Shown piece after piece: positions 1 through 5,412 of a stretch of 5,929 nt of DNA. Source of the DNA: Coriobacteriales bacterium (lineage in GTDB: Bacteria > Actinomycetota > Coriobacteriia > Coriobacteriales > UBA8131). Where the stretch lies: NCBI GenBank assembly GCA_031267175.1, contig JAIRZP010000259.1:1-5929 (forward strand), written 5' to 3'. Made by a program: the position numbers and the translations under genes. Every line of letters begins with the position of its first letter. The stretch's first letter is position 1. Under the pieces are notes generated by a model, which had not been told where the DNA came from, searched no databases, and was given only the letters and a program-made list of their open reading frames with translations.

Positions 1-65
1 TCTCGTTGTCAAGAGCTTTCGAGTACTTTTTTGCAGGTTCGCTTGCGTTTGTTTCAGTTCACACC
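1..65. other. Window-edge non-coding stretch, nothing recognised
   Basis: No convincing gene is visible here. A run of six T at about 27-32 follows a weak CTCG/CGAG pairing (2-5 with 20-23). This could be the tail of a terminator for a gene outside the window, but the stem is too poor to call. The open frames crossing this stretch continue into the palindromic repeat and look non-coding. Confidence 0.4.
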
Positions 66-214
66 CATTGCGAAGAGCCCTTCGGTTGCGCTCAGGGCAG
101 GCTCCGCGCGACGCGGCAATCCAGTCCTTCTCTTTCGCCTCTGGGTAGCCCCATTTTCACCAACCCCTTGTTTCAAGGACTGGATTGCCGCGCTCGCTTC
201 GCTCGCTCGCAATG
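66..214. repeat. Palindromic dispersed-repeat-like element (MITE-like)
   Basis: The ends are inverted copies: CATTGCGA at 66-73 and TCGCAATG at 207-214. Inside lies a perfect 18-bp inverted repeat, 112-129 against 175-192 (the right copy reads AAGGACTGGATTGCCGCG), separated by 45 nt. The left arm carries an extra segment (about 74-111) with its own small stem, either GAGCC 75-79 with GGCTC 100-104 or GCCCT 77-81 with AGGGC 94-98. The right flank is rich in CGCTCGCTTCGCTCGCTCGC-type sequence. From general knowledge, GC-rich palindromes with 'GCAATCC' and 'CGCAATGAC' cores occur as many-copy intergenic repeats in diverse bacterial genomes. That this one is multi-copy is inferred, because only one copy is in view. 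No transposase is present. The element ends before the operator of the regulator gene, so it insulates rather than interrupts that promoter. Confidence 0.6.
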
Positions 215-249
215 ACAGAGAGGGGGCTGAACTTGCGTTTCTATGGGGT

Positions 250-282
250 CTACAGTAAAACTACAGATTGCATCTGTATGGT
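250..282 (+). promoter_or_regulatory. Putative autoregulatory operator/promoter of the two-component operon
   Basis: Two identical CTACAG hexamers lie at 250-255 and 261-266, 11 bp start to start, which is about one helical turn. This is the usual arrangement of direct half-sites bound by OmpR-family dimers. The second copy also forms half of a perfect 7-bp inverted repeat, TACAGATtgcATCTGTA (262-278). A weak -10-like TATGGT sits at 277-282 with no good -35, as expected of an activator-dependent promoter. The same tandem CTACAG-N5-CTACAG layout recurs upstream of the VanY-type gene. The motif is seen directly; binding by the regulator encoded next door is inference. The exact -10 is uncertain because it lies very close to the ribosome binding site. 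Confidence 0.5.
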
Positions 283-289
283 TTCATCC

Positions 290-295
290 GGAGGA
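290..295 (+). promoter_or_regulatory. Ribosome binding site fixing the response regulator start
   Basis: GGAGGA ends 6 nt before the ATG at 302. An in-frame ATG at 296 directly abuts this site and is too close to be used, and earlier in-frame starts lie in the repeat element. The site therefore selects 302. Confidence 0.75.
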
Positions 296-301
296 ATGAT
301 T

Positions 302-970
302 ATGGATATAAAAATTCTGCTTGTTGAGGACGATGAGCATATCTGCAATTCGGTGAGAGCCTTCTTGTCGGAGGCGGGTTATCAGGTGGAGGCCTGTCTG
401 GATGGCGACGAGGCGCACATCAGGTTTTACGAACATGCCTATCAGCTTGTCATCCTTGACATCCTGTTGCCCAACATGGGCGGCTACGAACTCCTGAAAG
501 AGTTTCGCAAAGTAAGCGATGCTCCCGTTCTGATGATGACCGCACTCGCCGACGACGCAAATCAGATCAGGGCCTTTGACGCGGAGGCAGACGATTACGT
601 CATCAAGCCATTCAAAATGCGGATTCTGCTCAAGCGCGTGGAGGCCCTGCTCCGTCGCAGCGGAGCCCTGGCAAAAGAAATCCGTTTGGGCAAGCTGACG
701 ATTCTCACGGATGATTTCAGGGCGTTCTACGATAGCTCAGAGCTGCCGCTGACCCTCAGGGAATTCGAGATACTCACCCTTTTGATGCAAAACGCCAACA
801 GGACCCTGACCCACGAAACCATTCTGTATCGCGTATGGGGCTATGACTATGACGGCGACGGCAGAAGCAACGTGCATACCCACATAAAGAACCTGCGGGC
901 AAAGCTGCCGGTACCTATCATACAAACAGTGCGCGGCGTGGGCTACCGATTGGGGGCTCGTGAAGCATGA
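302..970 (+). CDS. OmpR/VanR-family response regulator transcription factor
   Basis: This is a 222-residue cytoplasmic DNA-binding regulator, expected to be phosphorylated by the kinase encoded immediately downstream. The receiver domain (about residues 3-115) shows the acidic pocket E9-D10-D11, the phospho-acceptor D53 in 'LVILDILLP', the switch T80 in 'MMTA', and K102 in 'YVIKPF'. A winged-helix trans_reg_C domain follows (about 125-218) and ends in the typical 'TVRGVGYRLG'. Length and architecture are normal for the family. The start is set by GGAGGA at 290-295. A longer frame back to 185 would translate the upstream repeat and is unlikely. The stop overlaps the kinase start by 4 nt (ATGA), so the two are translationally coupled. 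The best family comparison is VanR-like regulators of Gram-positive bacteria, supported by the VanZ and VanY neighbours. The signal and regulon are not deducible, except that a tandem CTACAG operator precedes both this gene and the VanY-type gene. Confidence 0.93.
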   Translation: MDIKILLVEDDEHICNSVRAFLSEAGYQVEACLDGDEAHIRFYEHAYQLVILDILLPNMGGYELLKEFRKVSDAPVLMMTALADDANQIRAFDAEADDYVIKPFKMRILLKRVEALLRRSGALAKEIRLGKLTILTDDFRAFYDSSELPLTLREFEILTLLMQNANRTLTHETILYRVWGYDYDGDGRSNVHTHIKNLRAKLPVPIIQTVRGVGYRLGAREA

Positions 971-2340
971 ACCGAAACGGCTTGTTCTTTAAGACATTCC
1001 TCTACACGGCGATTTTTGCGATTCTGCTCGTTGGCGTAACAGCGTTTCTGTTCTCCGCGCAAATCATATCCTATTACAGAATGCAGAACACCAACCACAT
1101 CACCCGAAGCTATCAGCGTATCGTGACAGGCGCAGAAGACGGCGTTGGCCTTATTGAATCGGCACAGCGTTTTTATGAGAGAAACCAGTCCCTCCCGTTC
1201 ATCATAGTGGACAAGAACGGCACTACTGTATACGCCACCCCCAGCCTCGATCCCGATTGGCCTGAAACCAATGACGACTCTCCACCCGATATCAGCCCTG
1301 ACACGGACAACAGCAGTTTGGCGCCGGGCGATGGCGTTGAGGCCCCTCCGCTTACGGTCTATTCCGACAACGAATATGAAATCATTGTGCCGGGAGGGGA
1401 TTTTGCCGAATACTATGATGGCCTGACCTTGCGGGTGGTTGTTGCGGTGCTTGCGATTCTTACCACTGCCCTGCTGTGTGCGTTCGTTTTTGCAAGGCAG
1501 ATCACAAAGCCCATCAAAACACTTGCAGACATCACGGGCAAAATGGCCAAGCTCGAAGAGGTGCTTCTGCCGCCCAAGCGGGCAGACGAACTGGGAACCT
1601 TAACCGAGGATGTCCATTCGTTATACGTCAAGCTAAAGGACGAAATCCTGCGGGAGCGAGCGTTGGAGGAAGCACAGCGGCATTTCTTTTTGGCGGCATC
1701 CCACGAGTTGAAAACACCTGTCGCTGCCACAAGCGCGTTGTTGGAGGGTATGCTCGAAAACGTGGGCGAGTACAAAGACCATCCTACGTACCTGCGCGCG
1801 TGCCTGAAACTGATGGACACACAGAGCGAACTGGTTTCCGAGATACTGGAGCTTGTGGCTTTGAGCGACGGGAACATCGTAGCTGCGCCCGAAACGCTGG
1901 ACATCGGACACACGATAGAGGAGATCCTGTCTGACATCCGCGCATTGGCAGAGACAAACGAGCGGAAACTGATTGTGGAGATTCCCGAAGGACAGGTCTG
2001 CCGTGCCGACGCCCGTATGCTTAAGAAAACCCTTTCCAACGTCATAGTCAACGCGGTGCAGAACGCCGCATCGGGCAGCGAGATTCGGATAGAGAGCAAA
2101 CCCTTGGAAAGCCACTACCGTCTCTCTGTCCTGAATGTTGGGGCTAAGATCGACGAGGCGGTCTTGCCGATGCTGTTTGACCCGTTCTATCGCGTCGATA
2201 CGGCGCGAAGCAGAAAAAGCGGGGGCAGCGGTCTGGGGCTCGCAATCGTTAAAAGGACGCTGGATGCCATGGGCTTTGACTTCGCCTTGGAAAACGCCTC
2301 AGACGGTGTTTTGTTTTGGGTGGACGTGCCCAAAGGATGA
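967..2340 (+). CDS. Membrane sensor histidine kinase (VanS-like partner)
   Basis: This 457-residue sensor kinase is predicted to autophosphorylate on a histidine and pass phosphate to D53 of the upstream regulator. It has a transmembrane helix at about 8-30, an extracytoplasmic domain at about 33-155, a second helix at about 157-176, and a HAMP linker at about 177-229. The dimerisation/phospho-acceptor segment has H246 in 'ASHELKTP'. The ATPase domain has an N-box with N362 ('NVIVNAVQNA'), an 'N-x-G-x-x-I' form of the G1 motif ('LNVGAKI'), an F-box 'LFDPFYRVD', and the G2 loop GGSGLGL at 419-425. All catalytic elements are intact. The sensor domain is short and carries a proline/acid-rich stretch (residues 95-123, nine D/E) of unknown role. 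The ATG overlaps the regulator stop, and the VanZ-like gene begins 13 nt after this stop, so the three form one operon. The stimulus is unknown; an envelope or cell-wall signal is inferred from the neighbours. Confidence 0.93.
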   Translation: MNRNGLFFKTFLYTAIFAILLVGVTAFLFSAQIISYYRMQNTNHITRSYQRIVTGAEDGVGLIESAQRFYERNQSLPFIIVDKNGTTVYATPSLDPDWPETNDDSPPDISPDTDNSSLAPGDGVEAPPLTVYSDNEYEIIVPGGDFAEYYDGLTLRVVVAVLAILTTALLCAFVFARQITKPIKTLADITGKMAKLEEVLLPPKRADELGTLTEDVHSLYVKLKDEILRERALEEAQRHFFLAASHELKTPVAATSALLEGMLENVGEYKDHPTYLRACLKLMDTQSELVSEILELVALSDGNIVAAPETLDIGHTIEEILSDIRALAETNERKLIVEIPEGQVCRADARMLKKTLSNVIVNAVQNAASGSEIRIESKPLESHYRLSVLNVGAKIDEAVLPMLFDPFYRVDTARSRKSGGSGLGLAIVKRTLDAMGFDFALENASDGVLFWVDVPKG

Positions 2341-2346
2341 GGGAGG
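2341..2346 (+). promoter_or_regulatory. Ribosome binding site selecting a TTG start
   Basis: GGGAGG begins directly after the kinase stop codon and ends 7 nt before TTG at 2354. No ATG or GTG lies at a suitable distance in the VanZ-like frame. This site is therefore the main argument for a TTG start. Confidence 0.7.
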
Positions 2347-2353
2347 TAGAGCT

Positions 2354-2881
2354 TTGAGAACGGGGAAACAGGAGATTTTGACGCTCGTCTTGTTCGCAGT
2401 GTACCTGCTGCTACTCACGGCGGTTATTCTTTTCAAACTTCCGTTTTATTCACCTGGGTGGGACGAGCGGGCAGTCAACCTGATTCCGCTGATGGGTTCG
2501 TTTGACGAGCGCGGAGTTCTTGGCGTGCAGGAAATAGCGTATAACATACTCCTGTTCGTCCCGCTCGGCATCTATATCTGCCTGATGAGAGAGAACTGGC
2601 CGCTATGGAAAAAGCTCATCCCGATTATCGGGCTGACCGTGACGTTTGAGGCCGCTCAGTTCATTTTTGCGCTTGGCAGAAGTGACATAACCGACGTCCT
2701 CGGCAACACACTCGGAGGAATAATCGGCATCGGAATCTACGCCCTGCTGCTCAGGCTTTTCAAGGATAAAACCGTCAGTATTGTCATCCTGGCTGCTTTG
2801 CTAGTAACGGTCTGCATAACAGCACGTTTTGCCCAGCTGTACTATCTCAGCCACTTTGTCATGATGCCGCCTGACATCTGA
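2354..2881 (+). CDS. VanZ-family integral membrane protein
   Basis: This 175-residue protein matches the VanZ-like family (PF04892 type). Family landmarks are visible in order: 'NLIPL' (42-46), 'NILLFVPLG' (64-72), 'FEAAQF' (98-103) and 'DITDVLGNTLGG' (111-122). Five hydrophobic segments are apparent, at about 8-27, 63-78, 87-106, 113-136 and a C-terminal helix near 142-165, so it should be a multi-pass membrane protein. Van-cluster VanZ gives low-level teicoplanin resistance by a poorly understood mechanism, and most chromosomal relatives have no assigned function. The frame is open upstream into the kinase gene (to 2135), but the strong site at 2341-2346 argues for the TTG start. Its position 13 nt after the kinase suggests co-transcription with the two-component pair. 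No clear terminator follows. Confidence 0.88.
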   Translation: MRTGKQEILTLVLFAVYLLLLTAVILFKLPFYSPGWDERAVNLIPLMGSFDERGVLGVQEIAYNILLFVPLGIYICLMRENWPLWKKLIPIIGLTVTFEAAQFIFALGRSDITDVLGNTLGGIIGIGIYALLLRLFKDKTVSIVILAALLVTVCITARFAQLYYLSHFVMMPPDI

Positions 2882-2939
2882 TATACATCGCGCTGCTTCA
2901 CATCAACCGACACGATATTCCTGTGCTCGCTATCTGCTG

Positions 2940-2994
2940 CCACAGAAAAACTACAGCCTGACTACAGGGGAGACACAGACGGGCTTGAAATAAT
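2940..2994 (+). promoter_or_regulatory. Putative operator/promoter of the VanY-type gene
   Basis: Three hexamers lie in phase at 11-bp steps: CCACAG 2940-2945, CTACAG 2951-2956 and CTACAG 2962-2967. The last two reproduce the CTACAG-N5-CTACAG arrangement at 250-266 ahead of the regulator gene, and in both places an A-rich run precedes a CTACAG (TAAAA, AAAAA). A possible extended -10, TGaAATAAT, lies at 2986-2994, with no recognisable -35 at the right distance. The rest of the 2882-3050 gap shows no gene or terminator. The repeats are seen directly. Control by the neighbouring VanR-like regulator is inference, and the -10 assignment is weak. Confidence 0.5.
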
Positions 2995-3050
2995 GATAGC
3001 CAGGATGATACCCACAGTAAGCGTGGCAATTACTTCTTGGGAGGATATAT

Positions 3051-3851
3051 ATGAGCCGGAAACCACCGAAGCGGGCGCAGCAATCCAGACACGTACTTTT
3101 TGCCAAAGCGATAGCGCTGGCTGTATGCGTAACAACATTCTTGATGGCGCTTTCGTATCTGTGGGACGGAGGCTTAAAGGCAGACAGCTACGCCACTTTG
3201 GACTCCGTGCCCGAGCAGGCTATCGGGTTGGCAACCGACAGTCCGCAGAGCGGAGAACTTCCCGCCGAACAAGGCGCGGGCAACGGTCAGGCTGACGACG
3301 AGATAAGAGCGCCCACAGCAGAAATCCTGCTTGTGAACGCCGCCAATCCCCTGCCGGACAACTTTTACCCGGAAACCCTCGTGAGTCTCTTTGAACGCGG
3401 AGATCAGCACTTCCAGTTGGCAACATCCGATATTAAGGTCTGCGAAATCGTTTCTGAGTCCATGGATGCAATGTTTGCTGCGGCCGAGCGAGACGGCGTA
3501 GGCGGCTTCATCATCACCAGCGGCTATCGAACACAGGAGGAGCAACGGGCGCTCTATACCTCGACAATCGACGGAACTGCGGCCAAACCCGGTGAGAGCG
3601 AGCACGAAACCGGGCTTGCCTTTGACGTTGACACGATGGGCAACGAGCATTTTGAACGGACACCACAGTACGCGTGGCTTTCTGCGCATTGTGCAGAGTA
3701 TGGGTTCATCATCCGCTACCCACGGGGCGCGGAGTGTTTGACCGGCTTCCCGTATGAGCCATGGCATTATCGCTTTGTGGGAAAAGAGCACGCAACCATC
3801 ATTATGAGCAGGGGAATCACTCTGGAACAATACTGCGAAGAACTACGGTAG
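3051..3851 (+). CDS. Membrane-anchored VanY-type D-Ala-D-Ala carboxypeptidase (peptidase M15B)
   Basis: This 266-residue zinc peptidase is predicted to trim C-terminal D-Ala from peptidoglycan stem peptides outside the membrane. A basic N-terminus precedes a single hydrophobic segment (about 17-37) that should act as an uncleaved anchor; there is no convincing lipobox. A low-complexity linker to about residue 110 follows, then the catalytic VanY domain (about 125-260). Visible active-site elements are 'SGYRT' with R160, 'SEHETGLAFDVD' with zinc ligands H185 and D192, and 'EPWHYRFVG' with the catalytic E236 and third ligand H239. All are intact. GGGAGGA at 3039-3045 lies 5 nt before the ATG. 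The gene lies 169 bp after the VanZ-like gene and has its own CTACAG tandem site, so it is probably a separate transcription unit responding to the same regulator. D,D- versus L,D-carboxypeptidase specificity cannot be decided from sequence alone. Removing terminal D-Ala could lower glycopeptide binding, but resistance is not demonstrated. Confidence 0.92.
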   Translation: MSRKPPKRAQQSRHVLFAKAIALAVCVTTFLMALSYLWDGGLKADSYATLDSVPEQAIGLATDSPQSGELPAEQGAGNGQADDEIRAPTAEILLVNAANPLPDNFYPETLVSLFERGDQHFQLATSDIKVCEIVSESMDAMFAAAERDGVGGFIITSGYRTQEEQRALYTSTIDGTAAKPGESEHETGLAFDVDTMGNEHFERTPQYAWLSAHCAEYGFIIRYPRGAECLTGFPYEPWHYRFVGKEHATIIMSRGITLEQYCEELR

Positions 3852-3861
3852 GGGTATACTA

Positions 3862-3889
3862 TTGTTGCGCTGGCTGTACTCTGTATAAT
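3862..3889 (+). promoter_or_regulatory. Sigma70/SigA-type promoter of the C69 peptidase gene
   Basis: A perfect -10 TATAAT lies at 3884-3889, with TTGTTG at 3862-3867 as a -35 of moderate quality across a 16-bp spacer. Transcription would start near 3896, giving a leader of about 40 nt with AGGAGG at 3923-3928. No CTACAG site is present, so this gene appears to be uncoupled from the two-component regulon. Confidence 0.6.
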
Positions 3890-3936
3890 GGTCTCCCTTC
3901 GATTTTTCGGGTGGGAACAGTGAGGAGGATACAACG

Positions 3937-5190
3937 ATGTGTGACACGATGGGTATTATGCCAAGTTGGAGCCTTGATGGCATAAGTTACTTTGCCAAGA
4001 ACAGTGATCGGAGCCCTAACGAGCCACTCCTGACACTGCGTGTTCCCGCCATGCAGCATGAGCCCAATGCCACGCTACGCTGCAGCTACCTAAGCATTCC
4101 CCAGGTACAGCAGACGCATGAGATACTCATATGCAAACCCTCCTGGATCTGGGGTGCGGAAATGGGAGTGAATGACGCCAGGGTTGCGATAGGCAACGAG
4201 GCGGTGTTTACAAAGGCCAAGAGGGGCAAGCCGTCCTTGACAGGAATGGATCTCCTGCGTCTGGCGCTTGAGCGGTCTGACACGGCTGCCGCCGCGGTTA
4301 CTGTCATCATCGATCTGCTTGAAGCCTACGGGCAGGGCGGCAATTGCGGGTTTGACAAGGAGTGTTATTACGACAACAGTTTTCTGGTCTGTGACCCCTC
4401 AGAGGGCTATGTGCTGGAAACCTCTGGTAAGGACTACGCCGTCATAGAAATAGAAGACCGGTATGCCATATCCAACGGTTTGAGTATCGGCTCAAACCAT
4501 AGTAAGCGAGCAGGGCTTGCGGCCGATGAGGATTTTGCCCGACGTTTTACCGAACCGGTGCGCACCTTCTTTTCCCGGTCAAGCATGCGTAGACGCCAAG
4601 TCATGGAAAGGCTTCAGCCTTCCAGCTCTGCCAAAAGCCTGGTGGAGACTCTCAGAACGCACGCCTCAGGCCTGAGCGGGCAGGAGTTCCTCCGTGCCAG
4701 TGTGGGGAGTGTGTGCATGCACGCGGGCGGGCTGATTGGCGACCATACCACGGGATCTCTTGTAGTCGCGCTGCGCCAGGACAAGCCGGTCACCCTGTGG
4801 CTTACGGGATGCTCGACACCCTGTATCTCCGCGTTCAAACCGGTGTTTTGGCATTCCGATGCTCCTCCACTCTTCAAGAATCCCTCCCCGAGCCTTGCGT
4901 ATTGGCTGAGGCGTGAACACGTGCACCGGGCCGTCCTGGCCGGCAGAATAGAAGCTTCTGTATTGCGCGCAAGAATCAAGGAGGCAGAAGCCCGGTGGTT
5001 TGCCGAAGAAGATCAGATCATGCGTGCCAAAAGTCCCGATGAGGCCGCACTTGCTGCGCTGGCCGCGGATGCCAGTAGAGAAGAGCAATGTTTGATTGAT
5101 GAGTTGTATGACGAGAACTGGCGAGACTTTGCAGGCACGGGCCGCTACTCACGTTATTGGAGGCAGAAGAATGAAAAACTGGGGAAGTGA
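3937..5190 (+). CDS. C69/secernin-like Ntn-hydrolase (putative dipeptidase)
   Basis: This 417-residue protein resembles the peptidase C69/secernin family, whose members cleave dipeptides or related amides with an N-terminal cysteine nucleophile. The protein begins Met-Cys-Asp, so simple removal of Met would expose Cys2. Family signatures follow: 'FAKNSDRSPNEP' (19-30), 'WGAEMGVND' (72-80), 'IGNEAVFT' (85-92), 'NSFLVCDP...VLETSGK' (147-165), 'ISNG' with N180, and 'VCMHAGG...TTGS' (about 259-275). Length fits secernin-like members (about 410-430) better than the longer bacterial dipeptidases. No signal peptide is seen, so it is probably cytosolic. AGGAGG at 3923-3928 is 8 nt before the ATG, and a TATAAT promoter precedes it. 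The last residues (LGK) and the stop lie within the arm of the palindrome starting at 5180, so the native C-terminus may have been altered. The substrate is unknown; a role in recycling wall peptides is only suggested by the neighbouring VanY-type gene. Confidence 0.88.
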   Translation: MCDTMGIMPSWSLDGISYFAKNSDRSPNEPLLTLRVPAMQHEPNATLRCSYLSIPQVQQTHEILICKPSWIWGAEMGVNDARVAIGNEAVFTKAKRGKPSLTGMDLLRLALERSDTAAAAVTVIIDLLEAYGQGGNCGFDKECYYDNSFLVCDPSEGYVLETSGKDYAVIEIEDRYAISNGLSIGSNHSKRAGLAADEDFARRFTEPVRTFFSRSSMRRRQVMERLQPSSSAKSLVETLRTHASGLSGQEFLRASVGSVCMHAGGLIGDHTTGSLVVALRQDKPVTLWLTGCSTPCISAFKPVFWHSDAPPLFKNPSPSLAYWLRREHVHRAVLAGRIEASVLRARIKEAEARWFAEEDQIMRAKSPDEAALAALAADASREEQCLIDELYDENWRDFAGTGRYSRYWRQKNEKLGK

Positions 5191-5345
5191 TGATTAATGC
5201 TTGTATACCAGATTTCGAGTCAGTTTGCCTCAGGTCTGTTTGTGCGCGTGATGCCACTACTTGCGGTAATGGCGTCATGCGTACGGGCAGAGATGAGGCA
5301 AACTGGCCGAAAGATGGTGTGCAATGATTAATCCTCACTTCCCCA
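5180..5345 (+). repeat. 166-bp imperfect palindrome: miniature element or structured RNA
   Basis: The two halves are inverted copies over their full length. Outer arms pair 5180-5217 with 5308-5345, including the perfect ends TGGGGAAGTGA and TCACTTCCCCA. A perfect 12-bp middle arm pairs 5221-5232 with 5294-5305 (TGAGGCAAACTG). The inner arm pairs 5235-5260 with 5266-5291 around a 5-nt loop (5261-5265). By hand count about 70 pairs form, with few mismatches and one bulge at 5220. Eight are G·U pairs if the + strand is read as RNA (for example 5239-5241 with 5285-5287, 5244 with 5282, 5248 with 5278, 5252 with 5274, 5204 with 5321, 5206 with 5319), against only two A·C oppositions. This favours folding of the + strand. 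No T-run follows, so it is not an ordinary intrinsic terminator. No transposase and no clear target duplication are seen. It begins within the final codons of the C69 gene and ends 67 nt before the glycerate kinase start. Confidence 0.7.
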
Positions 5346-5412
5346 AGCCATACACGCGCCTGACCGTCTCTTACTGGCGTCCGGTAGCCACACGAAGAGA
5401 ACGTAGCAGCCC
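5346..5412. other. Short leader before the glycerate kinase gene
   Basis: This stretch lies between the palindrome and the kinase start. No strong promoter or Shine-Dalgarno sequence is visible; the purine-rich GAAGAGAA (about 5395-5402) is the only candidate and is weakly complementary to 16S rRNA. The in-frame TAG at 5404-5406 rules out any earlier start for the kinase. Confidence 0.4.

Noticed and set aside
30..50. tRNA T-arm-like GGTTCG near 36-41
   Set aside because: The T-loop lacks the conserved A58-type residue, there is no acceptor or anticodon arm, and no CCA end is in place.
6..258. Two small open frames (69 and 75 residues) at the window start
   Set aside because: They run through the palindromic repeat in overlapping frames, lack a ribosome binding site, and give compositionally odd peptides typical of translated intergenic repeats.
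185..301. N-terminal extension of the response regulator back to the ATG at 185
   Set aside because: The extra 39 residues would be encoded by the repeat arm and operator; receiver domains start near the conserved 'ILLVEDD', and GGAGGA at 290-295 points to 302.
1413..2115. Long antisense open frames (228 and 160 residues) opposite the kinase gene
   Set aside because: They mirror a well-supported kinase gene with all motifs intact; the Ser/Arg-rich peptides show no recognisable domain.
2993..3295. 100-residue + strand open frame overlapping the VanY-type gene
   Set aside because: It overlaps the VanY-type gene out of frame, has no ribosome binding site and shows no recognisable domain.
3174..3830. 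Antisense 218-residue open frame opposite the VanY-type gene
   Set aside because: The + strand frame carries the complete M15B active site; the antisense product has no recognisable features.
5180..5345. Integron attC site or intrinsic terminator
   Set aside because: The arms lack the RYYYAAC/GTTRRRY ends with the usual attC layout and there is no integrase or cassette array; there is no T-run after the stem, so it is not a standard terminator.
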